Assembly (NCBI GenBank): GCA_022820485.1
Contig: JAJEFJ010000104.1
Location: 232,213 to 296,212 of the forward strand
Length of the DNA stretch: 64,000 nucleotides
Reading direction: 5' to 3'
Source of the DNA: Candidatus Latescibacterota bacterium
Lineage (GTDB): Bacteria; Latescibacterota; UBA2968; UBA8231
The translations under genes were made by a program, and so were the position numbers. Position 1 is the stretch's first letter, and each line of letters opens with the position of its first letter. Of the stretch, positions 35,839 through 44,968 are shown in pieces. A model generated the notes under the pieces. That model was not told where the DNA came from, did not search any database, and saw only the letters and a list, made by a program, of their open reading frames with translations.

Positions 35839-36589
35839 ACATCCACAATCTATAGCGCGAGGGGTCGCGGAACTGCCCCTCTTCTTGGACGGCATAGTGC
35901 AACCCCGGCCTCCGAGATCCGCGTCCCTCATCCAACAGCGCAATAGATTGCCCCTTGAGCACGTAGTCCCCCACATCGACGAGCAGGCGCGCGTTGTATC
36001 CGTATTGGGTCAGCAGACCGTTGCCGTGATCGAGAGTCACCACGTAACCGAGGTCCGCGTCGTAGCCCACTTGCAGCACTTGGCCCGCAGCACTAGCCTG
36101 CACCAAGCTGCCCGCAGCCGCGGCAATAACAACCGAGGGATGCTCCTCGCTAAAGGGCCTGATCACGGGCCCGCGCAATGGCCACAAGGTGGGGACGGTA
36201 TGCACGTGGCCCCAACGCAGCCGCTGCATGAAGGAGATATAAGGAGTCTCCTCGCTGGGCTGCGCCGCCGCCTCGCCTAATGCCTCGGGTCTGCCCAAGA
36301 CCGCGCGCAACTGATCGTTGCCGCGCGTGAGCCGGACCAGCGTTTCTTCGAGCTGCTCTATCTGGCTTACTTGCTCCAAGAGCAGGGCCTTGTCCTGCTC
36401 AAGCTGGGCTGCCTTCTGCGTTAGCTCGCGCTTGTCGAAATAGGAACCAATCCCCAAGGACAGGATTACGAGCACGGCAACGCAACACAACCCTAGCAAC
36501 CACACGAGTGTAGTGGAGGTCTTAAACTCAAAGGTCTTGCGACCCTTTTCTGGAACGATGATAAAGGTAATGTTGCTGCGCTTAAACAT
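35837..36589 (-). CDS. Membrane-anchored, degenerate LytM/M23 protein
   Basis: A 250-aa protein with one N-terminal membrane helix (LVWLLGLCCVAVLVILSLGIG), a coiled coil (TQKAAQLEQDKALLLEQVSQIEQL) and a C-terminal LytM fold (PSVVIAAAAGSLVQASAAGQVLQVGYDADLGYVVTLDHGNGLLTQYGYN). The metal ligands are damaged: the HxxxD site reads HPSVV, and the final HxH reads GLH. It is therefore probably not a peptidase but, like EnvC or NlpD, a regulator of peptidoglycan amidases. No partner is adjacent. Confidence 0.85.
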   Translation of the reverse strand: MFKRSNITFIIVPEKGRKTFEFKTSTTLVWLLGLCCVAVLVILSLGIGSYFDKRELTQKAAQLEQDKALLLEQVSQIEQLEETLVRLTRGNDQLRAVLGRPEALGEAAAQPSEETPYISFMQRLRWGHVHTVPTLWPLRGPVIRPFSEEHPSVVIAAAAGSLVQASAAGQVLQVGYDADLGYVVTLDHGNGLLTQYGYNARLLVDVGDYVLKGQSIALLDEGRGSRRPGLHYAVQEEGQFRDPSRYRLWM

Positions 36590-36696
36590 CTGGTACCGGC
36601 CTGTTTTCGCTTATAAGATGCATCAGCTCTTAATCCAATATATCTTATATCCAACGCCTGAGCCGTGCTTTTCCTTAAAAAAACAACCGATCTCCC

Positions 36697-39006
36697 ATGT
36701 CGCCATTCCGCCTCTTGCCTTTAGCCCTGTGCATGCTGGTGCCATGCAGCAGCTCTATTCGCGCCGAGCGCCTAGTTATGACTGCGGCGGATATCGGGGA
36801 AAACTGGGTCTATCCCCCCGGCGGCCTGCGCCTAGACGAAGCCGGATCGTTGCGGCCAGTGCATATCGGCAAAGACATTGACCCGCTCGCTGCGGCTATT
36901 GTTCGCGGGGCCGGCGCGGCCCAATCTGCTGCTGCCCGCGCCTTTGACGGCAACCTCGCCACGAGTTGGAGTCCACCGCCGAGCACGGCCCCAGAGGACT
37001 GGTGGCTCGAGATCGACTTGGGGCAGGTGTTCCCCGTCCAACAGATTCGCCTGCGCTTTGCCGACGACGCGCCGCCCTTGCCCTTTTTTAACCTCTCGCT
37101 CTCCAAGGGCGAGCGCTTTATCAACAGCGCCAACGTCGTCGTCGAAGGCACCCTACTCTACAGCCACAGCGAGCGCTTTGCCTTCAACGAGGAGCGCGAC
37201 GTGACGATCGACCTCGACGACGAACTCGTCCGAGTTCTCCGCATCGAAGCCACCCGCGAAATGACCGGTGCGCCCGCGCTCACCGAAATCCAGATCAAGG
37301 CATTTGGCGACAATATCGCCTTTGACCTGATTGCCAACGGCGGCACCGTCGATGTCGAGGCTGCCATCGTCGCCGTGGCCGGCGTTCCTTCCGTCATGTT
37401 CGACGGCGATCTCTCGACCATGTGGCGCGTCAACCCCCTCGCCAAAGGCTCCAGCGGCGACAGCGAAACCTTCGGCGATTATCGCATTGATCTAGGAGCT
37501 ACCTACTGGATCGATTCGGTCTGGCTCTTGGGCGAGCCGCTGGGCATTCCGCCGCGGCGGCGGCATTACTACGCCAACTTCCTCTCCTATAAGCTACAGT
37601 ACTCCGACGGCTCGCTGGCACCCGATGGCTCGCTGGCTTGGCAGGCGTTGGCCTCCATTCCCCCTGACCCTCGCTACCTCTTCGACGTGCGCAATTTTCG
37701 CCACGATGTCCCCCTAATCGCCGCCCGCTACCTGCGTTTGATCTACCCCACTAGCCAAGGCGGCAACATCATCGGCGGCGGCCTGTCGGCCAGTGATATC
37801 GCCAACACCGGTCGCTTGGACGGGCTAGGCCTAGTCAGCGAGTTCCAAGTGTACGGCGAGGGATACCCCGCCCGCGTCGTCCTGCGCTCGCCCGTTATCG
37901 ACCTTGGCTCGAATTGGAATATCACGGCCATTGAATGGGCAATTGACGCGCCGCTCGGAGCTCAATTCACCCTGCGCAGCCGCACCGGCGACCACGTCGT
38001 CGAGCAGATGCGCTATTTCGACAAAAACGGCAAAGAAGTTACCAAACGGCGTTACGAAAAGCTGATCGCCTCGTTCCGCGGACCCATCGAAACCACGCTC
38101 CAACCCGGCGATGGCTGGAGCGTGTGGAGCGAGGAATACCTCCGCACGGGCACCCGCTTCCGCTCGCCTTCGCCCCGGCGCTACGTCCAGCTCGAAGCCG
38201 AACTGCGCGCCGATGACCCGCAGGCCGGTATTGCCCTCGACGCGCTGACCTTGATCTACTCCCGTCCTCTGGCGCGCACCGCGGTTGGCGAAGTCCATCC
38301 CGTGCGCGTTGCGCCGGGTGAGCAAACCGACTTCACGTACTTCCTCCGCCCAGAATTTGCCCGCGACAGCCAAGGCTTTGAAGCTATCGCCCTCGAAGCC
38401 TCGGTGCCCCTCGCTTTTCGCGCCCTGCAAATCGACGGCACGGCAATCGACGCCGAGGTGGAACAGACGGATGCGGGCCTCCGCTTGCACTTGCCCGAGC
38501 GCATCGCAGCCGCCGAGCGCGTCGAGCTGGATTTTGCCGCCACTGTATTCCAAAACAATACCCGCTTCCGCGCCTTTCTAGAGCGCGAAAGCGGGCTTGA
38601 CACCCTGCGTCAGCAGGTTGATCCAGGCGATGCAATTCCCGATTTAGCGGGAGCGGGCGACGCGGTCTCGCTGCCCGTGGACGAGAGTTTACTCACGCGC
38701 CTAGACATGGGCGCGGGAATTTTTACTCCCAACGGCGACGGCGTCAACGACGCGCTCGCCATCTCTTTCGACGTGCTCAAGGTCATCGACGCCCGCCCCA
38801 TTGAAGCCCGCGTCTATGACCTGCGCGGCCGGCTAGTCCGCACGCTGCGAGACGCCGCTGGCGTGGCCGGCCACTACCAGCTAACTTGGGACGGCCGCGG
38901 CGACTCCGGCGCGCTGGCTCCGCCCGGCCTCTACCTCTTTCGCTTGCAAATCGCTGGCGACTCCGCCACCCGCACCTTGGTCCGCAGCATCGGCCTGAGC
39001 TATTAG
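36697..39006 (+). CDS. Secreted discoidin-domain protein with FlgD-like C-terminus, paralogue A
   Basis: A 769-aa exported protein with signal peptide MSPFRLLPLALCMLVPCSSSIRA, which includes a possible lipobox at VPC. Two discoidin-like (F5/8 type C) units follow: AFDGNLATSWSP...WWLEIDLGQVFPVQQIRLRF near residue 85 and VMFDGDLSTMWRV...YRIDLGATYWIDSVWLLG near 235. Then come a segment with MRYFDKNGKEVTKRRYEKLI and a C-terminal FTPNGDGVND followed by a FlgD-like Ig domain. The gene at 61362 is a paralogue throughout. A surface carbohydrate-binding role is inferred from the fold only. Confidence 0.85.
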   Translation: MSPFRLLPLALCMLVPCSSSIRAERLVMTAADIGENWVYPPGGLRLDEAGSLRPVHIGKDIDPLAAAIVRGAGAAQSAAARAFDGNLATSWSPPPSTAPEDWWLEIDLGQVFPVQQIRLRFADDAPPLPFFNLSLSKGERFINSANVVVEGTLLYSHSERFAFNEERDVTIDLDDELVRVLRIEATREMTGAPALTEIQIKAFGDNIAFDLIANGGTVDVEAAIVAVAGVPSVMFDGDLSTMWRVNPLAKGSSGDSETFGDYRIDLGATYWIDSVWLLGEPLGIPPRRRHYYANFLSYKLQYSDGSLAPDGSLAWQALASIPPDPRYLFDVRNFRHDVPLIAARYLRLIYPTSQGGNIIGGGLSASDIANTGRLDGLGLVSEFQVYGEGYPARVVLRSPVIDLGSNWNITAIEWAIDAPLGAQFTLRSRTGDHVVEQMRYFDKNGKEVTKRRYEKLIASFRGPIETTLQPGDGWSVWSEEYLRTGTRFRSPSPRRYVQLEAELRADDPQAGIALDALTLIYSRPLARTAVGEVHPVRVAPGEQTDFTYFLRPEFARDSQGFEAIALEASVPLAFRALQIDGTAIDAEVEQTDAGLRLHLPERIAAAERVELDFAATVFQNNTRFRAFLERESGLDTLRQQVDPGDAIPDLAGAGDAVSLPVDESLLTRLDMGAGIFTPNGDGVNDALAISFDVLKVIDARPIEARVYDLRGRLVRTLRDAAGVAGHYQLTWDGRGDSGALAPPGLYLFRLQIAGDSATRTLVRSIGLSY

Positions 39007-39563
39007 ATCCCTAGCTCGCGCATCAGCACCCCGTGCGAGCCACCGTGTAGTTCGGGTCGCATATAGACCTTGCGCACGTAGTCGAGTCCGCCGGACAAAT
39101 GCTCGAACTGCTCCTCTAGGGCACCGAAGAGCCGCGCTTGCGACACAAAGCCGAGCTGCGCTAGTTCGGCTGCCGCCCCATAAGCCCTCCTACCCTGCTC
39201 CAAGTAGTAGCCGCCAAGCCCCTGCCGCTCGACCCACGTGCGGAAAAGCCCTGTGGTGAAAAGCGCGTAGTCGCCTACGTGTCGGCGGATATCCATCTCG
39301 CGGTCAAAGGACCAACGCCGTTCTGGCTGGCGCTGACGCCCGAGTTCCACCAGCATCTCGGCGATGGTTTCGAGCGGCTGACCGCGCAGGTCGCGGATGC
39401 GGTAGAGCTGATCGGTGCGCGCAAAGCTCACCAACAGATCGACGACGTATTCGACGACTTCGCGGTCGGCAATGCCCAACGAAGTGAACCCAGGAAAAAC
39501 CAAACGTTGGAAAAAAGACCGTAGTCCGGACGGCGAGATCGGCTTTGTAATGCGACGCGGCAT
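39003..39563 (-). CDS. Conserved-looking soluble protein of unknown function, tail of the nitrate operon
   Basis: A 186-aa protein without signal peptide. Notable strings are LRSFFQRLVFPGFTSLGIADREVVEYVVDLLVSFARTDQLYRIRDLRG and YLEQGRRAYGAAAEL. I do not know its function. It starts 21 bases after the porin stop on the same strand, so it is probably the last gene of the nitrate operon, although its job there is not apparent. It meets paralogue A tail to tail with a 4-base overlap. Confidence 0.7.
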   Translation of the reverse strand: MPRRITKPISPSGLRSFFQRLVFPGFTSLGIADREVVEYVVDLLVSFARTDQLYRIRDLRGQPLETIAEMLVELGRQRQPERRWSFDREMDIRRHVGDYALFTTGLFRTWVERQGLGGYYLEQGRRAYGAAAELAQLGFVSQARLFGALEEQFEHLSGGLDYVRKVYMRPELHGGSHGVLMRELGI

Positions 39564-39584
39564 GTCGTATCAAAAACGCTTAGG

Positions 39585-40820
39585 TCAGAAAGTTGTGTTG
39601 GTCATAAGGTAAGCAAAGGTCATATCCCCGTTCCAGTCCTCAATCGAATCCTTGTAACGAGTAACACTGGTCATGCTGTCGTCGGCCATCACTCGCGACA
39701 GTCCGGCGACGACGGTAAAGCCGGGGCGATATTTGTACGTAAGCGTCAAATCGACTTCCTCTCCCAAATGGCTTGACTCCAAGTTGCCCTTTTGCGCTGT
39801 GAGGAAAGAGTGCCCGTGGACTCCGAGAGATACTTGGTCACTCAACGGCAGCGCCGCCTTGAGGGCCAAGTCCTGCAGCCCTAGCCCCCCAGTGTGGACC
39901 GGAATATTGAGAAATAAATCGGCGTACCCATAGTACTTGTGATTGGTCGCAAAGAGCGTGTCAAAGACCTTGGTCTTGTCATCGGCCAGATCGTCGTCGC
40001 CAGACAGGTAGTCGTACCATAGGGTGAGGTCCAGCCCACCTAAAGACCCGCCAATCCGCCCGCCGAACATGAAGGCCGATACGTCCTGGGCGCTACGCTG
40101 ACCCGTCTGAAACGAACCCTCGAAACGGTACGAGTACGCCGTCTTTTTCCCCGCCAGACGCGCCCCCATAGTGACCTGATCCGTGTCTTTAGCTCCGTCT
40201 TTATTGTAGAGCGCGTAGAGATCCAAGCTGCCGGACGGCAATTGATCCAAGGTCGCGTACGCGCCCGTCAAATAGGCATCGTCTGCAAACTGCCCCGAGG
40301 TCGAATCCGACTCGGCCACCTGAATCGCCGTCAGATTCACCTGTCCCCAAGAGGGTGCCAGCAGCAGTTGCAAACCGTCGAACACCCGGCCTTGCTGAGT
40401 CCACTCGACCGCGCCGATCAGCCGCTGACCGCCAAGGGCGACGATCTGACGACCAATTTTGAGCGAGTGCTCGCCATCGCCCAGTTTCTTCAGGTGGACA
40501 TAGCCCTGATGCAGGTCAAACTTATCGGCGCTGTAATCCGTCAGGGTATTCTTTTCCTCGCCCCACAAACGCACGTCTTGAAGCTGGATCATCAGATCGA
40601 CATCGCTCTCAAGCGAGGCCACCATCTGAGTCCGCACCCGCATGGAGGTGAAGGAGTCGTAGTTGTTTGCAAATGGATCGCGGAACTCGTAGCGCGGCCG
40701 AATCTGGCCACCCCAGACGATCTCCTTTTTAGCGTAGCTGGCGCTAGATGCAACTAGGCTAAAAAGCATTGCGGAATAGATTGCAACACGCACGGCGTTC
40801 CTCCGACGTAAAGATGGCAT
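39585..40820 (-). CDS. Outer-membrane porin of the alginate-export type
   Basis: A 411-aa barrel with signal peptide (IYSAMLFSLVASSASYA) and the family opening IVWGGQIRPRYEFRDPFANNYDSFTSMRVR. LHQGYVHLKKLGDGEHSLKIGRQIVALGGQRLIG is typical of alginate_exp barrels, and the last residue is Phe as in most barrels. It follows nrtD by 32 bases and belongs to the nitrate operon, so I infer that it lets nitrate across the outer membrane, and not alginate. Confidence 0.85.
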   Translation of the reverse strand: MPSLRRRNAVRVAIYSAMLFSLVASSASYAKKEIVWGGQIRPRYEFRDPFANNYDSFTSMRVRTQMVASLESDVDLMIQLQDVRLWGEEKNTLTDYSADKFDLHQGYVHLKKLGDGEHSLKIGRQIVALGGQRLIGAVEWTQQGRVFDGLQLLLAPSWGQVNLTAIQVAESDSTSGQFADDAYLTGAYATLDQLPSGSLDLYALYNKDGAKDTDQVTMGARLAGKKTAYSYRFEGSFQTGQRSAQDVSAFMFGGRIGGSLGGLDLTLWYDYLSGDDDLADDKTKVFDTLFATNHKYYGYADLFLNIPVHTGGLGLQDLALKAALPLSDQVSLGVHGHSFLTAQKGNLESSHLGEEVDLTLTYKYRPGFTVVAGLSRVMADDSMTSVTRYKDSIEDWNGDMTFAYLMTNTTF

Positions 40821-40852
40821 GGATGTAGATTAAGGTAAACCGCGAATCTCGG

Positions 40853-41698
40853 TCAAGCTACCTGCTTTTGGGCGGTTTCGTCTAGCGTTTCTTGTTCCTC
40901 ATCCGGGGCTGCGCCCGGTTCGACCAACGTCGGGCCGTCGAGGAAGCGCAGTAGGTGGCCGCGCAAATCGTAGAAGTGCTCGTGCTCACACACCGTGCGT
41001 CGATCCCTCGGCCGCGGGAATCCCACCGGCAGAACGTCGCCGACTTTGGCCTGCGGGCCGCTGGTCATCATCACTACGCGGTCGGAAAGAAAAAGCGCCT
41101 CATCCACATCGTGGGTCACCATGATGGCGGTAATCCGGTCTCGCCGCCAGACCTCCAACAGCACGTCTTGCAGCTCGGTGCGAGTCAGCGAATCGAGCAT
41201 TCCAAATGGCTCGTCGAGCAGCAGCAGCTTGGGCTTGAGCGCAAAGGCGCGGGCAATACCCACGCGCTGGCGCATCCCCTGCGACAGCTCGGCCGCGCGC
41301 TTGTCGAGCGCGTCAACCAAACCCACGCGATTGAGATAATACTCGGCAATTTCCCGCCGCTCGCGCTTGCTGCCGTGCGGAAAGACCTGTTCGACGCCCA
41401 GTAGCACGTTCTCCATGGCCGTCATCCACGGAAACAGACTCGGCGACTGGAAGACCACCCCGCGGTCGGGTCCCGGGCCGGTGACCCGGCGTCCGTCTAT
41501 GTAAATGGCCCCGTCGGAGATCTCGTTGAGGCCGGCGATCATCGACAGCACCGTTGACTTGCCGCAGCCCGAGTGGCCAATGATGGAGACGAATTCTCCT
41601 TGTTCAATCTGCAAATCAAAGCCCTTGACCACGGCCACTGGCCCATCGACCGTCGGATAGACCTTGGCGAGAGCCGCGAATTGGATGTATTCATTCAT
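40853..41698 (-). CDS. nrtD: Nitrate ABC transporter ATPase, NrtD-like
   Basis: A 281-aa ATPase with Walker A GHSGCGKST, the signature LSQGMRQRVGIARAFA, Walker B LLLLDEPFGMLDSLTR and the switch His in VTHDVDEALF. FPHGSKRERREIAEYYLNRVGL is a nitrate-subfamily stretch. It lacks a fused solute-binding domain, unlike cyanobacterial NrtC. Its ATG overlaps the stop of the other ATPase gene by four bases, so the transporter likely uses a heterodimer of both. Confidence 0.92.
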   Translation of the reverse strand: MNEYIQFAALAKVYPTVDGPVAVVKGFDLQIEQGEFVSIIGHSGCGKSTVLSMIAGLNEISDGAIYIDGRRVTGPGPDRGVVFQSPSLFPWMTAMENVLLGVEQVFPHGSKRERREIAEYYLNRVGLVDALDKRAAELSQGMRQRVGIARAFALKPKLLLLDEPFGMLDSLTRTELQDVLLEVWRRDRITAIMVTHDVDEALFLSDRVVMMTSGPQAKVGDVLPVGFPRPRDRRTVCEHEHFYDLRGHLLRFLDGPTLVEPGAAPDEEQETLDETAQKQVA

Positions 41699-42552
41699 TG
41701 AGACAACTCCACAGGTTCTAGATTGGGTAACGCAAGTTCCTTGAACTCAGCATGCTGAGCTAACCCTTGGTCGGGCCGCACTTCGAGCAAGTAACTGTTG
41801 ATGGCGTTGCGGACGACTTTGTAGCCGACATCGCTATTGAGCTCGGTGCGATCTCGGGGCCGGTCCAATTCCACCTGAAAATGAGGCCCCAGCGTCGCGG
41901 CCTGCGACGCGGCTCCGGGCTTGAGCGGGATGATGCGGTCGGCGAGGACCAGGCCCTCATCAACATCGTTGGTAATCAGCACTGCGGTCTTGCGCTCCTC
42001 GCGCCAGATCTTCTCAATCTCGGCCTGCAAGGTGCCCCGCGTCAGCGCATCGAGGGCGCTGAGCGGCTCGTCCATCAGCAAAATCTCTGGGTCCATTGCC
42101 AAGGCGCGCGCAACGGCCACCCGCTGGCGCATACCCCCTGAAAGCTCGGCCGGCCGCTTTTGCAGTGCCGGCATCAGATGGACCATCTCGACGTAGCGCT
42201 CGACGTGGGCGCGGCGCTTTTTCGCTGGCCAAGCGGGGAACAGGTGATTGACCACCAAGGCCACGTTGCCATAGACGGTCAGCCACGGCAGCAGCGAATA
42301 GTTCTGGAAGATGACGCCGCGCTCGGGACCGGGGCCGGCGATCCGCTTGCCGTCGATGAGGATTTCGCCCTCGTCAGGCTCGATCAGACCGGCGATCAGC
42401 GAGATCAGCGTGGTCTTGCCGCTGCCCGAAAAACCGACGATGGCCGCGAATTCGCCGCGCTCGATCTCCAAGCTGACGTTCGCGAGCACCTCGGTGCGCT
42501 CGGCACCTTCGCCATAGGCTTTGCTGACATTGCGCAATTCGAGAAAGGCCAT
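41695..42552 (-). CDS. nrtC: Nitrate ABC transporter ATPase, NrtC-like
   Basis: A 285-aa ATPase: Walker A GFSGSGKTT, signature LSGGMRQRVAVARALAMD, Walker B ILLMDEPLSALDALTR. The switch His is replaced: the stretch reads AVLITNDVDEGLVLAD, with Asn where the second ATPase has His. The C-terminus is extended (HFQVELDRPRDRTEL...). ATG 42552 has GAGGG seven bases upstream and begins MAFLELRNVSKAYGEG; the in-frame ATG at 42558 lies too close to the ribosome site. The heterodimer may therefore have one degenerate ATP site. Confidence 0.9.
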   Translation of the reverse strand: MAFLELRNVSKAYGEGAERTEVLANVSLEIERGEFAAIVGFSGSGKTTLISLIAGLIEPDEGEILIDGKRIAGPGPERGVIFQNYSLLPWLTVYGNVALVVNHLFPAWPAKKRRAHVERYVEMVHLMPALQKRPAELSGGMRQRVAVARALAMDPEILLMDEPLSALDALTRGTLQAEIEKIWREERKTAVLITNDVDEGLVLADRIIPLKPGAASQAATLGPHFQVELDRPRDRTELNSDVGYKVVRNAINSYLLEVRPDQGLAQHAEFKELALPNLEPVELSQ

Positions 42553-42562
42553 GCCCATGCCC

Positions 42563-43588
42563 TCAGGTGCCGACCGGCTCGTCGCCGAAGCTGACCAGCT
42601 TGTGCAGGATGACCATCGCCCGGTCGAGCATAAAGCCGATGAAGCCAATGGTCAGCACGGCCACCAAGATCCGCGCCAGCGAGTGGCTGCTGCCGTTTTG
42701 AAACTCGTCCCACACGAACTTGCCCAAGCCTGGGTTTTGCGCTAGCATCTCCGCGGCGATCAGCACCATCCAGCCGACGCCGAGCGAGATGCGCAGGCCC
42801 GTAAATATGTAGGGCAGCGAGGCCGGCAGGACGATCTTAAAAATCCGGTCCTTGACTCCGAGGTTGAGCACCCGCGCCACATTGACGTAATCCTGACTTA
42901 GCGACGATACGCCCAAGGCGGTGTTGATCAGCGCGGGCCACAGCGAACACAGCGACACCGTGACCGCCGAATTGATAAAGGACTTTGCAAAAAGCCCGTC
43001 GTTGGTCGTGTAGAGGGCACTGACCACCATCGTCACCAGCGGCAGCCAAGCCAGCGGCGACACGGGCTTGAATATCTGGATCAATGGATTAAAGGCGTTC
43101 ATCACCGTGCGGCTCATGCCGCAAAACAGGCCTAGGGGCACGGCCACCAGCGCAGCCAACGCAAAGCCGGCGAAAACCGTGTACAGGCTAGTGCCGATCT
43201 GGTCGAGATACGTCGGCTTGCCGGTGTATTGGCGAATCTTGACTTGGGCTTGTGGGTTTGCGGCCAATTTCTCGGCGTTGCGCTTTTGCTGCCGCTCGTA
43301 GAACGCCTGCGCTTTTTCCCGCTCTCCCACGTGCTCTTCCCACAGCACGACCGCCTGCTGGTAGGCCTGCATCGGCCCGGGGATATTGCCCAAGCTGGTC
43401 TCGATTTGGGCGGCGGTCAGCGACCACAGCATCAGGAAGGCGACGAACGCGCTCACGGGCACGCCGATCAGGGTCCAGATGTCGCGGACCTGCTGGCCGG
43501 GGTTTTCCCCGGCGGCCAGTTTGACCACCGGCGTCAGCCAAGTCAGCCCGACGAAAATGAGGATTTTATTCAGCTTATCGACTAGCAA
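42563..43588 (-). CDS. nrtB: Nitrate ABC transporter permease
   Basis: A 341-aa inner-membrane permease of the NrtB/SsuC type. The characteristic coupling segment is FKPVSPLAWLPLVTMVVSALYTTNDGLFAKSFINSAVTVSLCSLWPALINTALGVSSL, and VGWMVLIAAEMLAQNPGLGKFVWDEFQNG lies near the end. A long N-terminal part between the first two helices (TSLGNIPGPMQAYQQAVVLWEEHVGEREKAQAFYERQ) is charged and probably outside the membrane. It lies between nrtA and nrtC with 10-11-base gaps. Confidence 0.94.
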   Translation of the reverse strand: MLVDKLNKILIFVGLTWLTPVVKLAAGENPGQQVRDIWTLIGVPVSAFVAFLMLWSLTAAQIETSLGNIPGPMQAYQQAVVLWEEHVGEREKAQAFYERQQKRNAEKLAANPQAQVKIRQYTGKPTYLDQIGTSLYTVFAGFALAALVAVPLGLFCGMSRTVMNAFNPLIQIFKPVSPLAWLPLVTMVVSALYTTNDGLFAKSFINSAVTVSLCSLWPALINTALGVSSLSQDYVNVARVLNLGVKDRIFKIVLPASLPYIFTGLRISLGVGWMVLIAAEMLAQNPGLGKFVWDEFQNGSSHSLARILVAVLTIGFIGFMLDRAMVILHKLVSFGDEPVGT

Positions 43589-43599
43589 TCTACCGCCTC

Positions 43600-44961
43600 C
43601 TATTTCATCGACGTTTTAGTGTAGTCGTCCTTGATACCCACGCGAAACTTGTGCAGATAGGCGTTGGGTTCGCGGCCATCGTACTCGACTCCATCTATAA
43701 AGTCGCTGGTCGGCTCCTTATAGCCGTCGGTCTGGGGAATCTCGTCAGCCGTCAAATGGCCATCCTCTACGAGCAGGGCCGCGGCCTCGCGCCAGATGTC
43801 GGGCCGATAGATTTCCTTAATCGTCGCGTGATACCAAGAGTCGGGTTTGGGAGCGTCGATCTGGCCCCAGCGCCGCATCTGGGTCAAGAACCAAATGCCG
43901 TCGCTGTAGAAAGGATACGTGGCATCGTAGCGGTAGAACACATTGAAGTCGGGCATGGCGCGCTTGTCGCCCTTTTCAAACTCAAAGGTGCCGGTCATGC
44001 TGTTGGCGATGACCTCAAAGTCGGCACCGACGTACTCCGAGCGGGAGAGGATTCGCGCCGCTGCAACGCGGTTTTTTGGCTCGCCGTTTTCGCCTTCCTC
44101 GTCGAGCCACTTGCCAGCGCGAATTAGCGCCTTGACCACCGCTTTGTGCGTGTTGGGGTGCTTGTCGGCCCAAGCCTTGCTGACGCCAAAGACCTTTTCC
44201 GGGTTGTTCTTCCACAGGTCGTAATTGGTCGTCACCGGCACGCCAATGCCCTTGAACACGGCCTGTTGGTTCCACGGCTCGCCCACGCAGTACCCGTAGA
44301 TGGTGCCTGCTTCCAAGGTCGCTGGCATCTGCGGCGGCGGCGTCACCGACAGCAGCACATCGGCATCAGTCATGCCGGTTATGTCATCACTTGTGTAGTA
44401 ACCCGGACTCATGCCGGCTGCGGCCAGCCAGTACCGCAACTCATAGTTGTGCGTCGAAACCGGAAAGACCATGCCCATCTTGAACTGGCGGCCCTCGTCT
44501 CGGTAGGCTTCTACAATCGGCTTGAGCGCATCGGCCTTGATCGGGTGGGCTGGCTGGCCGTCTGCGCGCTTGGGCACGTGGGGCTTCATTTGCTCCCAGA
44601 CCTCGTTGGCAACCGTGATGCCATTGCCGTTGAGATCCATGCTGCAGGCGGTAATAATGTGGGCTTGAGTGCCGAAGCCAATGGTCGCGCCAATCGGCTG
44701 CCCGGCCAGCATGTGCGCCCCGTCGAGTTCGCCGTCGATGACGCGGTCGAGCAACACCTTCCAATTGGCCTGCGCCTCCAAGGTGACGAAAAGCCCCTCG
44801 TCTTCGAAGAAGAACTGCTCTTTGGCAATGACCAAGGGCGCGCAGTCGGTCAGCTTGATGAAGCCGAACTTGAGTTCGTCTTTTTCCAATTCTAGTTCCC
44901 TAGCACCGATTCCCTCGGCGCAGGACAAGACGGCCAAGGCAATGGCGGTAATTGCTTTCAT
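43600..44961 (-). CDS. nrtA: Nitrate-binding protein of the ABC transporter
   Basis: A 453-aa periplasmic solute-binding protein of the NrtA/CmpA family, with signal MKAITAIALAVLSCAEGIGA; the Cys at residue 14 is not in a convincing lipobox. Family stretches are LKFGFIKLTDCAPLVIAKE, DRVIDGELDGAHMLAGQPIGATIG, CVGEPWNQQAVFKGIGVPVTTNYDLWKNNPEKVFG and MRRWGQIDAPKPDSWY. It begins 7 bases after the nitrate reductase stop. Nitrate specificity rests on family similarity and on the operon. Confidence 0.94.
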   Translation of the reverse strand: MKAITAIALAVLSCAEGIGARELELEKDELKFGFIKLTDCAPLVIAKEQFFFEDEGLFVTLEAQANWKVLLDRVIDGELDGAHMLAGQPIGATIGFGTQAHIITACSMDLNGNGITVANEVWEQMKPHVPKRADGQPAHPIKADALKPIVEAYRDEGRQFKMGMVFPVSTHNYELRYWLAAAGMSPGYYTSDDITGMTDADVLLSVTPPPQMPATLEAGTIYGYCVGEPWNQQAVFKGIGVPVTTNYDLWKNNPEKVFGVSKAWADKHPNTHKAVVKALIRAGKWLDEEGENGEPKNRVAAARILSRSEYVGADFEVIANSMTGTFEFEKGDKRAMPDFNVFYRYDATYPFYSDGIWFLTQMRRWGQIDAPKPDSWYHATIKEIYRPDIWREAAALLVEDGHLTADEIPQTDGYKEPTSDFIDGVEYDGREPNAYLHKFRVGIKDDYTKTSMK

Positions 44962-44968
44962 AATCTCC

